64,000 bases of DNA from JAXDAY01 sp034679345 (GTDB lineage: Bacteria > Eisenbacteria > RBG-16-71-46 > CAIMUX01 > VGJL01), in contig JAXDAY010000013.1 of assembly GCA_034679345.1 (NCBI GenBank), forward strand, positions 220,522-284,521. Direction: 5' to 3'. Made by a program: the position numbers and the translations under genes. The stretch's first letter is position 1. Each line of letters begins with the position of its first letter. Below, in pieces: positions 8,369 through 17,698 of the stretch. The notes under the pieces were generated by a model that ran no database searches, had not been told where the DNA came from, and saw only the letters and a list, made by a program, of their open reading frames with translations.

Positions 8369-9396
8369 CGGACACCCCCTCGCCGGGCTTCGAGATAGGT
8401 TCGAGTCAGAGCGACCACTTCCGCGGCCTTCACCCATTGCACGTCGTGACCGGCGCCCTCCACGATCTCGAGGGTCGCCGATGGGTAGCGATGGATCTGA
8501 TCCTGTTGAAGCGAGGGGCCCATGATCTCGCTCCACGCGCCGGCGATGAAGAGCACCGGCGTCGTGTATGCCGCGAGATTGGCGGTGAAATCGTAGTTGA
8601 AGACGCCATCTCCGTCCTGCCCATCCTCCATGATGTAGCGGCTGGCGGCCGCTCCCGGCCTCCAGCCGAGCTCGGGATCATCTTTGCTCTGGTGCGACTT
8701 TGGCTGCGCGTCCTTCATTCCGATCGCGCGCGCGTAATCCATGCGCGCATGGTCATCCGGAGACAGGAACTGGCTGCTCCACGCGATGTCATTGAGAAGC
8801 TCGGAGCTGAGCTTGAACTCGATGATGTCGTCCTTGAGACGTTCCATCGTGGCGCCGTCCAGCGGTCCGGGTTCGATGAGCACCGCGCCGGCGACTCGCT
8901 CGGGGTGACGGTCGATGTAGCTCGTGGCAAACATGCCGCCCCAGGATTGGCCGACGAGGAACACAGGCTGGGCGGGCGAGTAGTGGTTTACGATCGCGTC
9001 GAGGTCGCGATCGTACATGTCGAGCGTCAGCGCATCCTCGTCGTGCCGCTTCGAGAGTCCCGCTCCCCGCTGGTCCCAGAAGATCAGGAAGTACTCGTCC
9101 GTCAGGCTGTAGCCTCCATGCCGCTGGGCCAACCGGAGCATTCCCCGATAGTCGCCGCCCGGCCCGCCATGGAGGATCACGATGACCGGGTTTTGCGGGT
9201 CGCCCATCGTCTCCGCGTGGAAGCGGGTTCCGTTCAGCTCGATGGCGGGAAGGCTCGCGTCCTCCATCACGGTTCGTGGCACCAAGGTGCCCGGGTCCTC
9301 AGGCGACATGACATCGCATGCGGCGACCCCGAAGGCGAGCGCAGAGATGAGCGTTGCGAACCGGATACCACCGATCCGCGATTGGTGTGTCTGCAT
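8365..9396 (-). CDS. Alpha/beta-hydrolase lipoprotein (proline iminopeptidase-like)
   Basis: 343 residues. The N-terminus is a lipoprotein signal with FGVAAC as lipobox, so the enzyme should be membrane anchored. The fold shows the oxyanion motif HGGPGGDYRG, the nucleophile elbow VGQSWGGMF (Ser) and a late GAGHDVQW His region. Proline iminopeptidases and related esterases share this arrangement; the substrate is not evident. The start at 9396 is favoured by a strong GGAGGAGGA ribosome site. It is divergent from an AraC-type regulator gene and overlaps the barrel gene downstream, which suggests a regulated envelope operon. Confidence 0.87.
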   Translation of the reverse strand: MQTHQSRIGGIRFATLISALAFGVAACDVMSPEDPGTLVPRTVMEDASLPAIELNGTRFHAETMGDPQNPVIVILHGGPGGDYRGMLRLAQRHGGYSLTDEYFLIFWDQRGAGLSKRHDEDALTLDMYDRDLDAIVNHYSPAQPVFLVGQSWGGMFATSYIDRHPERVAGAVLIEPGPLDGATMERLKDDIIEFKLSSELLNDIAWSSQFLSPDDHARMDYARAIGMKDAQPKSHQSKDDPELGWRPGAAASRYIMEDGQDGDGVFNYDFTANLAAYTTPVLFIAGAWSEIMGPSLQQDQIHRYPSATLEIVEGAGHDVQWVKAAEVVALTRTYLEARRGGVR

Positions 9397-9510
9397 AGTC
9401 TCCTCCTCCTCGGATCTATAGGCCTTGCTCGAAGAACTACGGCCTTGCGCTTCGCTTCTCATGTCTCATAAGCGAAACAGGACAACTTACCGCAGCAGAC
9501 GCCGAAATTC

Positions 9511-9546
9511 TTGACATTGGACGCCGACTTTTTGACACTTTGCGCC
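9511..9546 (+). promoter_or_regulatory. Tandem TTGACA-N5-CGCC repeats in a divergent promoter region
   Basis: Two copies of TTGACA-N5-CGCC lie 21 bp apart (9511-9525 and 9532-9546), two helical turns, in the gap between the AraC-type regulator and the divergent hydrolase operon. AraC proteins usually bind such same-face direct repeats. The second copy abuts the ATG at 9549. The first TTGACA could also be a -35 element. Confidence 0.45.
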
Positions 9547-9548
9547 AA

Positions 9549-10562
9549 ATGGTGAAGGCACCTCCCATGATCGCCGCGACGAGCACCCTGGCGATGATCC
9601 GCACGGTCGAGGGGCGCGGGATCCGAACGGCCGATCTATTAAAGGATGCGGGGCTCACGCGCGGGCAGCTGGAGGATCCGGATGCGCGCATCCCCGGCCC
9701 GAAGGTCCTGACGCTGTGGAACGCGCTCCGCGAACGGTCTGGCGATCCGGCCCTCCAGCTCGCGGCACCCGTGAGCCTCCCGTTCGGCGCCTACCGGGTC
9801 ATCGACTACCTCGTCGCCGCTTCAGCCACAGTCGGCGAGGGGGTCGATCGCTTCGCACGCTTCTTCCGTTTGATCGCCGACGCCGTTTGCCTCGAGATCG
9901 AGCACGACGACGACGAGCATCGCCTTTGCCTCGCGATGGCTGACGGGCGCCCGGTGCCACCCGTGTACGTGGACTATGTCTTCGCGGCGCTGGTCAGCCG
10001 TATCCGGATGAAGATCCGGCCCAGCCTCGAAGTGCTGCGAGTCGAGCTTCGCCAGTCCGAGCCGTCTTGGAGCGCGCGGCATGCCGAGACCTTCCGCGCG
10101 CCCGTCGACTTCGGAGGCACGGCCGATCGGCTCTGCTTCACGGACAGGGAATGGGTCTCGCCGACGGATAGCGGCGATGCGATGCTTGCCCGGTTGCTCG
10201 AGGAGCATGCCCGGGTCCTCGCCCGGCGGATTCCGCAGCCGATCCATGGATTCAGAGCCGATGTGCAGAAAGCGATCACCGCCGTGCTGCCTGAGGGGGG
10301 CGGATCGGCTGCAGACGTCGCGCGCGCGCTTCACGTGAGCGTCCGAACGCTCCAGCGAAGGCTGGTCGAGGCGGGCACGACGTTTCGTGAGGTCTCCGAC
10401 GCCGTTCGAAGCCAGCTCGCCGAGGAGTACCTGCTTGACCCGAAAGTGTCGATCGCTGAAGTGGCGTTCCTACTCGGATTCAGCGACCAGAGCAGTTTTC
10501 ATCGAGCGTTTCGGCGCAGAACGGGCGTATCGCCGGGACGGTGGAGACGGCGGATCGCTTGA
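9549..10562 (+). CDS. AraC-family transcriptional regulator
   Basis: 337 residues from the ATG at 9549; an ATG at 9567 is an alternative. Residues about 15-195 form the N-terminal effector domain of the OruR/ArgR-like AraC group. The C-terminal 85 residues carry two helix-turn-helix motifs: ADVARALHVSVRTLQRRL, then SIAEVAFLLGFSDQSSFHRA with the FRRRTGVSPGRWR signature. It is transcribed away from the lipoprotein hydrolase/barrel pair, which is its likely target, and it may also control itself through the repeats overlapping its start. Confidence 0.88.
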   Translation: MVKAPPMIAATSTLAMIRTVEGRGIRTADLLKDAGLTRGQLEDPDARIPGPKVLTLWNALRERSGDPALQLAAPVSLPFGAYRVIDYLVAASATVGEGVDRFARFFRLIADAVCLEIEHDDDEHRLCLAMADGRPVPPVYVDYVFAALVSRIRMKIRPSLEVLRVELRQSEPSWSARHAETFRAPVDFGGTADRLCFTDREWVSPTDSGDAMLARLLEEHARVLARRIPQPIHGFRADVQKAITAVLPEGGGSAADVARALHVSVRTLQRRLVEAGTTFREVSDAVRSQLAEEYLLDPKVSIAEVAFLLGFSDQSSFHRAFRRRTGVSPGRWRRRIA

Positions 10563-10588
10563 GCGGGCGCGGCCCGGGCCGCGCCCGC
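10563..10588. terminator. Perfect 26-bp GC palindrome after the AraC gene
   Basis: The 13-base arm GCGGGCGCGGCCC is followed directly by its reverse complement, starting at the base after the AraC stop codon and before the convergent DUF1579 gene. It can fold as a strong hairpin. No T-tract follows, so terminator function is likely but not proven. Confidence 0.45.
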
Positions 10589-10605
10589 GGGCTGAGGCGG
10601 AATGG

Positions 10606-11196
10606 CTACTTGGCCCGGTTGTAGGCGATCTCCATCCACTTGACCTCTGCGCCGCTCGGGTCCGGGCCCCACATCTCGAAGACGTGCTGGTCGTCGCTGA
10701 TATACCGCGAGACCATCCGGCACGCTACCTCCTGGCCCGTCAAGACATCCACGTAGCTGCCGCGACAGACCAGCTCCTTGGATTGCGGGTTGTAGTCACC
10801 CTCGTAGGACATGATTCCCGTGCTCATGGAGTCAAACCAGTTTCCCACGTACTTCTTCTTCGCGTTGTCGTAGGCGAGAGTGCCCATCCCCTCGTAGGGC
10901 TTGCCCATCATGTTCCCTTTGAAGTGGTTGCGGAGGTAGCGGCCGCCGAAGACCACCTCGGCCTCTTCCGTCCCTTGGGAAACCTCGGGCTCCCCCTTCG
11001 GGTCGTGCCACGACTTCACGGTGCAGTTCCACCGGCCGGCGCTCTTGGCCAGCAGCGCGTGCTCCGTCCCAGGCTGGGACGCAGCCTCATAGGCCTTCAT
11101 CATCTCTTCGGGGCTGGGCTCGCCGGACTTCTCTCCCTGCGCGAATGCTGGCCCGGCCAGCGCGGCGCACAACAGCGCGACTGCAAGAACTCGCAT
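10606..11196 (-). CDS. Secreted DUF1579 protein
   Basis: 196 residues with a signal peptide (MRVLAVALLCAALAGPAFAQ). The body matches DUF1579: AGRWNCTVKSW, GGRYLRNHFKGNMMGKPYEGMGTLAYDN and KKYVGNWFDSMSTGI. These are calycin-like beta-barrel proteins of unknown ligand. It stands alone on the minus strand, convergent with the AraC gene. Confidence 0.85.
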   Translation of the reverse strand: MRVLAVALLCAALAGPAFAQGEKSGEPSPEEMMKAYEAASQPGTEHALLAKSAGRWNCTVKSWHDPKGEPEVSQGTEEAEVVFGGRYLRNHFKGNMMGKPYEGMGTLAYDNAKKKYVGNWFDSMSTGIMSYEGDYNPQSKELVCRGSYVDVLTGQEVACRMVSRYISDDQHVFEMWGPDPSGAEVKWMEIAYNRAK

Positions 11197-11334
11197 GATC
11201 CTCTCCTTCTGGATTTGCCCCTCTCCTACCGACCAATTGGAGCGACCCGTGACTGTACCGAGGATCGCCCGAGCTTGCCAAGGGTCCCGTGGCGGCCTCC
11301 CTGGCTCGCCTCGGGACTGCGGCCCGACCGGTCA

Positions 11335-12462
11335 TCACCCCTGCGCCGCCAAAGGCAGGACGACGTTGAGCCCGACGTAGCCGACCAGGAACGCCGCGAA
11401 ACAGACAAGGTCGAACACCCGTGACAGGCGCTCACGTCCCATGCTGTCGAAGATCCAGAGGGAGACCGCCGACTGCACGATGGTCAGAAAGATGGTCAGA
11501 AGACCCGCTCCGTTGACCATCTGCGTCAGCGTCATGCCCTCGGCATTGATCAGCGAAAACCCGGTCGCGATGTTGCTCCCGACCGCCGCGAAGACCGCGC
11601 CGATCCCAAGGCCGAAGCGCGGATCCACGTGAATCGGCTTGATGAAGAAGGCGATGAATGCGATGGCGACGGCGACGAATAGCGCCTGGAACAGGCTCGT
11701 ATAGATCCCCCAGCCCGAGATGAAGGCGAGTATGCCGAAGACGTATCTCGACCGAACGGCCGAAGCGCCCGCCTCGAGCCGTGGAGAGCCGAACCGCGAC
11801 GGATACCGATAGCTGGTGACGTAGCCCGTCGCTTTCTCGATCCACCACTTGGGGGAAACAGCTCTGGGGTCGAAGCGCATATCGGCCTCATCGGCGACAT
11901 ACCGCAACCGATCCACGCCGTCCCTGCCATCCTCGATCCCCACACCGAGGATGCCTCCTCCGAACGGGATCCTGCTCGTGTCGAAGTGCGTCACGATCCG
12001 GGCGCGGACGCGGTATCGCTCATACCGCTCGCCCTCCTCGACGTAGGCTTCACGCTTCTCTTTCGACTCGATTTCGCCGTTGACGATCTGGAAGTTGTCT
12101 CCGGGCTCCACGCCCTCGCCACGCCATCGAAACCAGATATCGAAGTCCGCCTTCCAGCTCGATCCGGTGAGCGAGATCTCGCCGATGTGATGAAGGTACG
12201 CGCCGATATGGACGGTTGTCGGCGGCGCGGCCGAAGCGCCCGACGCCGGCCCCTCCGCCCGGGCTTCCTCCCTTGCAGAGGCGATGATGGCCTCGAGCCG
12301 GTCCGAGGCCCGCGCGCGATAGCCGTGAAGCCGGGAGGCGCCAAGACCTGCGATGGCGGTGTAGAGGATCAGCGTCGCCGCCGCCCACAGGATGATCAAT
12401 GCATACCCGCCCCTTGTGATCCTCTCCGCCTGGGCGTCCTTCTCAGGAGTCGCGGCCGGCAT
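11335..12462 (-). CDS. Membrane protein with pentameric-channel-like layout
   Basis: 375 residues. One N-terminal TM helix (about 20-42) is followed by a beta-rich exterior domain (about 80-230; KADFDIWFRW, GVEPGDNFQIVNG) and then four closely packed TM helices (about 240-375). A beta-rich sensor followed by four TM segments is the layout of Cys-loop-type ligand-gated channels, and such proteins occur in bacteria, but no diagnostic Pro-loop was found. It is the last gene of a three-gene minus-strand operon and overlaps its predecessor by 20 bases. The channel idea is an inference from layout only. Confidence 0.6.
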   Translation of the reverse strand: MPAATPEKDAQAERITRGGYALIILWAAATLILYTAIAGLGASRLHGYRARASDRLEAIIASAREEARAEGPASGASAAPPTTVHIGAYLHHIGEISLTGSSWKADFDIWFRWRGEGVEPGDNFQIVNGEIESKEKREAYVEEGERYERYRVRARIVTHFDTSRIPFGGGILGVGIEDGRDGVDRLRYVADEADMRFDPRAVSPKWWIEKATGYVTSYRYPSRFGSPRLEAGASAVRSRYVFGILAFISGWGIYTSLFQALFVAVAIAFIAFFIKPIHVDPRFGLGIGAVFAAVGSNIATGFSLINAEGMTLTQMVNGAGLLTIFLTIVQSAVSLWIFDSMGRERLSRVFDLVCFAAFLVGYVGLNVVLPLAAQG

Positions 12463-12874
12463 GCGAGGCTACGTCCTTCGAAGGTTCGGACCTCCCCCGC
12501 CTGCAACGGTTGACGGGGCCTCGGATGAGCAAGTACGGAATGATCGCCAATACCGCGGCGACCACCAGCGCCTCGACGGGGTAGAAGGTTCGAAGGGCAA
12601 TGAACTGATAGATCACGTCCATGACGATTCCCAAGATGAAGACGCGTCCGACCGATTTCCAGCCGTCCCTCAGCATGTCCGCTCGGCTCTCCGGGTTGGT
12701 GAACAGAGCCCAGAAGTAGGCCGGCCTGTCCTCGCGCGCGTCCTTCAACCCGCTGCGGACCGCCAGGATGGCAGCCATGATCGGCTGCAGCACGAGGCGG
12801 AACTTCATCGGCCCGCTCAACCGTCCGACCAGGTCATCGAAGAACCGGGAGAACAGATCCTCCATTGGGGTCAC
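12443..12874 (-). CDS. Conserved membrane protein, unknown function
   Basis: 143 residues with three to four hydrophobic segments (about 20-40, 70-95, 97-120) and a basic C-terminus. Phrases such as GPMKFRLVLQPIMAAILA and RPAYFWALFTNP give the impression of a conserved family, but I cannot name it. Its start overlaps the DUF1622 stop (ATGA at 12871-12874) and its end overlaps the channel-like gene, so all three should be co-translated. Confidence 0.7.
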   Translation of the reverse strand: MTPMEDLFSRFFDDLVGRLSGPMKFRLVLQPIMAAILAVRSGLKDAREDRPAYFWALFTNPESRADMLRDGWKSVGRVFILGIVMDVIYQFIALRTFYPVEALVVAAVLAIIPYLLIRGPVNRCRRGRSEPSKDVASHAGRDS

Positions 12875-13221
12875 CGTGTCCTCTCTGACTCAGCCTTCGC
12901 CTGCCACGGCCAGCGCCCTTCCATCTCCACCAGCAAGGCCCAGCTGAGGAACGTCCGGATTAGAATCAGAACACCCAAGGTCAACACCCCTGCCAGGCTT
13001 GGATTGAGCGCGACCGTGCGGATGATATCCGCGGCCACCAGAAACTCAAGGCCGAGAAGCAGCGATCCTCCAAGCCTTTGCTTGAGGCCCCTGTAGACCT
13101 GGCCGGGCTCTCTGGCCCGGCCAATGAAGCAGCGGGCGAGGCCGTAGAGGATGCCCCCCACAATGACGGCCACCGCGACCGCCTCAATGCCGCCGGCTAT
13201 CCCCGCGATCAGTTCGCGCAT
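12871..13221 (-). CDS. DUF1622 family membrane protein
   Basis: 116 residues with three TM helices. The pattern GGIEAVAVAVIVGGILYGL, then LGGSLLLGLEFLVAADIIRTV, then VLILIRTFLSWALLVEMEGRWPW is that of DUF1622 proteins, for which no biochemical role is known. It is the first gene of the three-gene membrane operon and sits 65 bases beyond the end of the sulfatase cluster on the same strand. Confidence 0.85.
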   Translation of the reverse strand: MRELIAGIAGGIEAVAVAVIVGGILYGLARCFIGRAREPGQVYRGLKQRLGGSLLLGLEFLVAADIIRTVALNPSLAGVLTLGVLILIRTFLSWALLVEMEGRWPWQAKAESERTR

Positions 13222-13286
13222 CGCTTCGCCTCCGACAGACGGATCGTATGCTATCGCCGCCCTCGGCCTTGACGACTACCACTCCC

Positions 13287-14813
13287 CTAGTGGTGCCCCC
13301 CTCCTGTGGCGTCTTTCATCCTCTCCAGGACCCCGTCCAGGTTGAAAGAAGCCGGCTTCTGCCGCGGCGGGAATTCCGCGAAGCTCTTGATCTGCTGGGC
13401 TATGACGCCTTGGGCCGCGCCGATGATGAACAGGTGGGCCAGCAGCCAATCCCAGTAGGAGTTGGAATTCTCGTCGGCCCGCTCGAAGGGGTCCCGTCGG
13501 AGATGGAAGAGCTTCGGCATGCGCAGGTGGATGAACGGCTCGGCCCAGCAGGCCATCTGTTTGGCCCGCTGCTCCTCGAAGACGACCTTCCAATCGCCGA
13601 ACCTCAGGGCAACGAGCGCGCCGTCGTCGTTGATGTACCCGAAGAAGTTCCGAGGACTCTCCGGGGCCTCGCCGCTGAAGTAGGGCAGCATGTTGAAGCC
13701 GTCGATATGGACTCTGAATGTCTTGTCGCCCGCCTTGTGACCCTTCAGCAGCTTCGCCCTGATGTCCGGCTCGCCGGCGGCGGACAGCAGCGTCGGCACC
13801 CAGTCCTGATGGCAGACGATCCCGTTCAGCATCGTGCCGGCCTTGAACTTGGCCGGCCAGCGGACGAACGCCGGAACGCGCCAGGCGCCTTCCCAGTTGG
13901 TGTTCTTCTCGCTGCGGAACGGGGTGATGCCGGCGTCGGGCCAGGTGTTGTAGTGGGGGCCGTTGTCCGTGGTGTACACGACGATGGTATCGCCGGCGAT
14001 GCCCAGCTCGTCGAGCTTGGCCAGCAGTCTCCCGACCTGCTCGTCGTGGGCGACCATGACGTCGTTATAAAAGCCCTGTCCGCTCTTGTCGGCGTGCTTG
14101 TCGGCGCGGTGGGTGAAGCAGTGCATGGCCGTGCTGTTCCACCAGACAAGGAACGGCCGGCCCGCCTTGTGGGCCCGGTCGATGAACCCGAGGGCGGCAT
14201 CGGTGAACTCCTCGTCGCAGGTCTCCATGCGCTTCTTCGTCAGCGGCCCGGTGTCCTCGATCTTCTGCCGGCCCACGCGGCCCCAGCGCGGCTGCTCGGT
14301 CGGATCGTCCCTATCGGTCGCCCAAGAGTGGATGACGCCGCGGGGACCCATGGCCATGCGGAACCGAGGGTCCTTCGGATAGTCCGGGTGCTCGGGCTCA
14401 TCCTCGGCGTTCAGATGGTAGAGGTTTCCGAAGAACTCGTCGAACCCGTGAACGGTGGGCAGGTAGGGGTTCTTGTCGCCGAAGTGGTTCTTGCCGAACT
14501 GGCCGGTCGCATAGCCCAGCGGCTTGAGGAGGTCGGCGATCGTCGGATCATCGGGCATAAGGCCGATGTCCATCCCCGGCGCGCCGACCTTGGTCAGGCC
14601 CGTGCGGACCGGGTTCTGGCCGGTGATGAAGGCGGCCCGGCCGGCCGTGCAGCTCTGCTGTCCATAGTAGTCGGTGAAGGCGATGCCTTCGTTCGCGATA
14701 CGGTCGATGTTCGGCGTCCGGTATCCCATCTGGCCCCGGTTGTTGTAGCTGATGTTCCACCAGCCGATGTCATCGCCCATCAGAAGAAGAATGTTCGGTT
14801 TCTTGTCGGCCAT
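13287..14813 (-). CDS. Arylsulfatase, 508 residues (Cys-type)
   Basis: Type I sulfatase of the alkaline-phosphatase fold. Metal ligands appear at once (NILLLMGDDIGWW, Asp14/Asp15). The formylglycine site is C55-TAGR, a Cys-type site that must be oxidised to formylglycine. No signal peptide is seen at this start, so it may be cytoplasmic or exported by another route. It is the last gene of the sulfatase cluster. It is shorter than and only distantly related to the two large sulfatases upstream. The encoded maturase at 21212-22414 is the likely activating enzyme. Confidence 0.92.
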   Translation of the reverse strand: MADKKPNILLLMGDDIGWWNISYNNRGQMGYRTPNIDRIANEGIAFTDYYGQQSCTAGRAAFITGQNPVRTGLTKVGAPGMDIGLMPDDPTIADLLKPLGYATGQFGKNHFGDKNPYLPTVHGFDEFFGNLYHLNAEDEPEHPDYPKDPRFRMAMGPRGVIHSWATDRDDPTEQPRWGRVGRQKIEDTGPLTKKRMETCDEEFTDAALGFIDRAHKAGRPFLVWWNSTAMHCFTHRADKHADKSGQGFYNDVMVAHDEQVGRLLAKLDELGIAGDTIVVYTTDNGPHYNTWPDAGITPFRSEKNTNWEGAWRVPAFVRWPAKFKAGTMLNGIVCHQDWVPTLLSAAGEPDIRAKLLKGHKAGDKTFRVHIDGFNMLPYFSGEAPESPRNFFGYINDDGALVALRFGDWKVVFEEQRAKQMACWAEPFIHLRMPKLFHLRRDPFERADENSNSYWDWLLAHLFIIGAAQGVIAQQIKSFAEFPPRQKPASFNLDGVLERMKDATGGGHH

Positions 14814-14875
14814 CTCTCGGCTCCTTTCCCGATACGTGGATTCAGCGGTTCACAGATCCGCCATGGGATTGATCA

Positions 14876-17248
14876 TCATTGAAACGCCATCGCCACCTTG
14901 AAGCGCTCTTCGGCGGTCAGGATGTGATCGGCGTCCAGGGCGGCCTTGTCGACGTCGATCTCAACCCAGTTGACCCGGCCGTTGAAAGCGTTGCCCCGCG
15001 GCCCGTAGTCAGGCGAGACCGGCGAACCGTCCTCGACGCCTACGTCGACCGTTTCGTCGGCGGAAAAGGCGAAGGGCTGTGTCATCTCGACGCGGCCCTC
15101 GCCTACCTTCTGACCGTCGGTGAAAAGCGACACGGTGCCGCCCTTGGCCAGGCCGCCGCCGTCGTAGACGAACTCCATTCTCGCCTGGTGCTTGCCGGCC
15201 GGGATGGCCTTGGTGCCCTCGACGAAGAAGCGTTTGAGCCCCAAAAAGTTGTAGCAATACTTGAGCTTGCCGCCTTTGGCATAGAGGCTGAATCCGCCGG
15301 TGATCCCGCCGCTGGCCAGGATAACCCCTTCGGCGCCCGCTTCGGGAACCACGACTTCGGCCGTGATAGCGAAGGATTTGTTCGTAGTGTTGAGGATCGA
15401 GTGCGGAGACAAGCCCTTCATCCCGCCGAAGAGGAGCTGCCGGTTGCCGCGGACGAGCTGCGGGCGCCCGGAGATGTCCGGGTTGAAGCGCTCGACGAGG
15501 CGGTCATCGAGAGGGATCACGTTGTACTTGGCCGCCTCGATCAGCCACAGGCGCTGGAGCTCATGAAGCTTCTCCGGCATCTTCTTGGACAGGTCGTGGG
15601 CCTGCGACCAGTCGGACTTCGTGTCGTAGAGCTCCCAAAGGTCATCGTCAAAGGGAGTCGTCTTGATCGCGCCCGTCTCCCACGGCGTGCGGTGCTTGGT
15701 GACCGCCGTCCAGCCCTTGTGATAGATGCCGCGGTTGCCGATGATCTCGAAGTACTGTGTCTCGTGCCGTCCCGTCGCTTTGGCATCGTCGAACGAGTAG
15801 AGGAGGCTCACGCCTTCGTACGGCTTCTGCTGGATGCCGTTGACGAAGGTAGGCTCCGGCAGGCCCGCCGCTTCCAGGACCGTCGGCGCGACGTCGATGA
15901 CATGGCCGAACTGGCTGCGGATCTCCCCTTTGGCCTTGATGCCCTTGGGCCAGTGGACGATCGTTCCGTTCCTCGTCCCGCCCCAGTGCGAGGCGACCTG
16001 TTTCGTCCACTGGTACGGGGCGTTCATGGCATGCGCCCAGCCCACCGCATAGTGGTTGTAGGCTTCGGGCCCGCCGAACTTATCGATGTTCGCCTTCAGG
16101 AACTCCGGAGTCTCCAGCGTCAGGAATCCATTCAACGGGATCATCTCGTTGAACGTGCCCTGGAGCGTGCCTTCCGCCGAGGCGCCGTTGTCGCCGATGA
16201 TGTAGAAGATGAGCGTATCGTCGAGGATCTCCAAGTCGGCAAGCGCGTCTATGAGCCGCCCGACATGGTGATCGGTGTGCTCCAGGAACCCGGCATAGAT
16301 CTCCATCTGCCGGGACAAGATCGGTTTCATCTCGGGAGAAACATCGTCCCAGGCTGGGATCTCCGGGTGGCGCTTGGTGAGCTCGCAGTCCTGCGGGATG
16401 ACGCCCAGCTTTTTCTGCCGGGCGAAGGTCTCCTCGCGCAGCTTGTCCCAGCCCTTGTCGAACTTCCCCTTGTACTTGTCCGACCACTCGTTCGGAACGT
16501 GGTGCGGCGCATGGGTCGCGCCCGGGGCGAAGTACATGAAGAAGGGCTTGTCCGGGATAAGAGATTTTTGCCGGCGCACCCACTGGATGGCCTTGTCGGC
16601 CAGGTCCTCTGTGAGGTGGTATCCCTCTTCGGGAGTCTTTTTGAGTTCGACCGGGGTCGTGCCCTCATAGAGCGATGGGTAATACTGGTTGGTCTCGGCA
16701 CAAATAAAGCCATAGAAATACTCGAACCCGCTGCCCGTCGGCCAGGCGTCGTACGGACCGGCCGGGCTCGTCTCCCAGCAGGGCACCTCATGGCACTTGC
16801 CGAACTGCGATGTGGCGTAGCCGTTCAGCTTGAGCGTCTGGGCGAGCGGAGCACAGGATTTGGGCCGGACCGAGCAGTTGCCCGGCGCCGAGGTGGCCAT
16901 TTCGGTGATGCCGCCCATGCCGACCGTGTGGTGGTTGCGGCCGGTGAGAAGGGCCTGCCGCGTCGGCGAGCACAGCGCCGTGGTATGGAAGCGGTTGTAC
17001 TTGAGCCCGTTGGCGGCCAGGCGCTCCGCCGTCGGCGTGTGGCACGGCCCGCCGAAAGCGCTCGAGGCCCCGAAGCCAACGTCGTCGATCAGGATGACGA
17101 GCACGTTGGGCGCGCCCTTGGGCGGGAGCAGCCTCTCGATCGGCGGATACTTGGTGTCCGGGTCTTTAGCATCGTAGGTCGTGAGGCCCACGTGCTGCCT
17201 GTCCGGGATGGGCAGGACTTGCCTCAGGATCTTGTCTTGCGAACTCAC
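14876..17248 (-). CDS. Large arylsulfatase, 790 residues (Cys-type)
   Basis: The sulfatase catalytic domain covers about residues 45-560: VLVILIDDVGFGASSAFGG carries the first metal ligands (Asp55/Asp56) and LC93SPTRQALLTGRNHH is the formylglycine site. The last 200 residues form a beta-rich extension (FSLYAKGGKLKYCYNFLGL and similar) of the kind found in this large-sulfatase group. It closely resembles the 785-residue gene downstream in coordinates, with which it shares long colinear stretches, so the pair arose by tandem duplication. No signal peptide is evident. Confidence 0.92.
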   Translation of the reverse strand: MSSQDKILRQVLPIPDRQHVGLTTYDAKDPDTKYPPIERLLPPKGAPNVLVILIDDVGFGASSAFGGPCHTPTAERLAANGLKYNRFHTTALCSPTRQALLTGRNHHTVGMGGITEMATSAPGNCSVRPKSCAPLAQTLKLNGYATSQFGKCHEVPCWETSPAGPYDAWPTGSGFEYFYGFICAETNQYYPSLYEGTTPVELKKTPEEGYHLTEDLADKAIQWVRRQKSLIPDKPFFMYFAPGATHAPHHVPNEWSDKYKGKFDKGWDKLREETFARQKKLGVIPQDCELTKRHPEIPAWDDVSPEMKPILSRQMEIYAGFLEHTDHHVGRLIDALADLEILDDTLIFYIIGDNGASAEGTLQGTFNEMIPLNGFLTLETPEFLKANIDKFGGPEAYNHYAVGWAHAMNAPYQWTKQVASHWGGTRNGTIVHWPKGIKAKGEIRSQFGHVIDVAPTVLEAAGLPEPTFVNGIQQKPYEGVSLLYSFDDAKATGRHETQYFEIIGNRGIYHKGWTAVTKHRTPWETGAIKTTPFDDDLWELYDTKSDWSQAHDLSKKMPEKLHELQRLWLIEAAKYNVIPLDDRLVERFNPDISGRPQLVRGNRQLLFGGMKGLSPHSILNTTNKSFAITAEVVVPEAGAEGVILASGGITGGFSLYAKGGKLKYCYNFLGLKRFFVEGTKAIPAGKHQARMEFVYDGGGLAKGGTVSLFTDGQKVGEGRVEMTQPFAFSADETVDVGVEDGSPVSPDYGPRGNAFNGRVNWVEIDVDKAALDADHILTAEERFKVAMAFQ

Positions 17249-17270
17249 GAGAATCCCTCCTTTATCGAGA

Positions 17271-17675
17271 CTACTGGCATTCCGAGATCCGTTTCGGCTT
17301 GTTGATCAGAGAGGAAACACACCAGATGCCCATGACCGCATGGATCAGGACGGCCGGCCAGAAACCGTTGCCCGATAGCCCCAGCCCGGGACCGGCATAC
17401 AGAAGGACGCCAGTTGCGCCGCCGTTGCATAGCAGCATGGCGCCAACTTGCCCTCGTACGGCCCGGCTCCGCCCCTCGTTGCGGAGGTTCCAGCAGGCAA
17501 GGGCGAGAGCGAGCAGGGCGACCCCGGCCACGCGGGCGATCACCAGCTCGACAGCCGCGTCGAGCGATGTCCCGAGCAGGGTCGCGCCCACGAGTGAGGG
17601 AGCGGTGACCATCCCGAGGCCCGCTCCGAACTCGATCACGGCAAGTGTCGTCACGAGCGCTTTCATCGCTCCCAT
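17271..17675 (-). CDS. Four-TM membrane protein within the sulfatase cluster
   Basis: 134 residues with four hydrophobic helices (about 4-26, 42-62, 72-97, 103-125); the loops are short and basic at the C-terminus. Met4 at 17666 is an alternative start. It lies between the two large sulfatase genes with gaps of about 22 bases on either side, so it is co-transcribed. It resembles small integral proteins annotated as hypothetical; no family was recognised. Confidence 0.7.
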   Translation of the reverse strand: MGAMKALVTTLAVIEFGAGLGMVTAPSLVGATLLGTSLDAAVELVIARVAGVALLALALACWNLRNEGRSRAVRGQVGAMLLCNGGATGVLLYAGPGLGLSGNGFWPAVLIHAVMGIWCVSSLINKPKRISECQ

Positions 17676-17698
17676 CTGCTAACCATCACGTCCTGGCC

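Noticed and set aside
13248..17305. Very long plus-strand open frames opposite the sulfatase genes
   Set aside because: They mirror real minus-strand sulfatases with clear active sites, lack ribosome sites and have Arg/Val-rich composition typical of antisense frames in GC-rich DNA.
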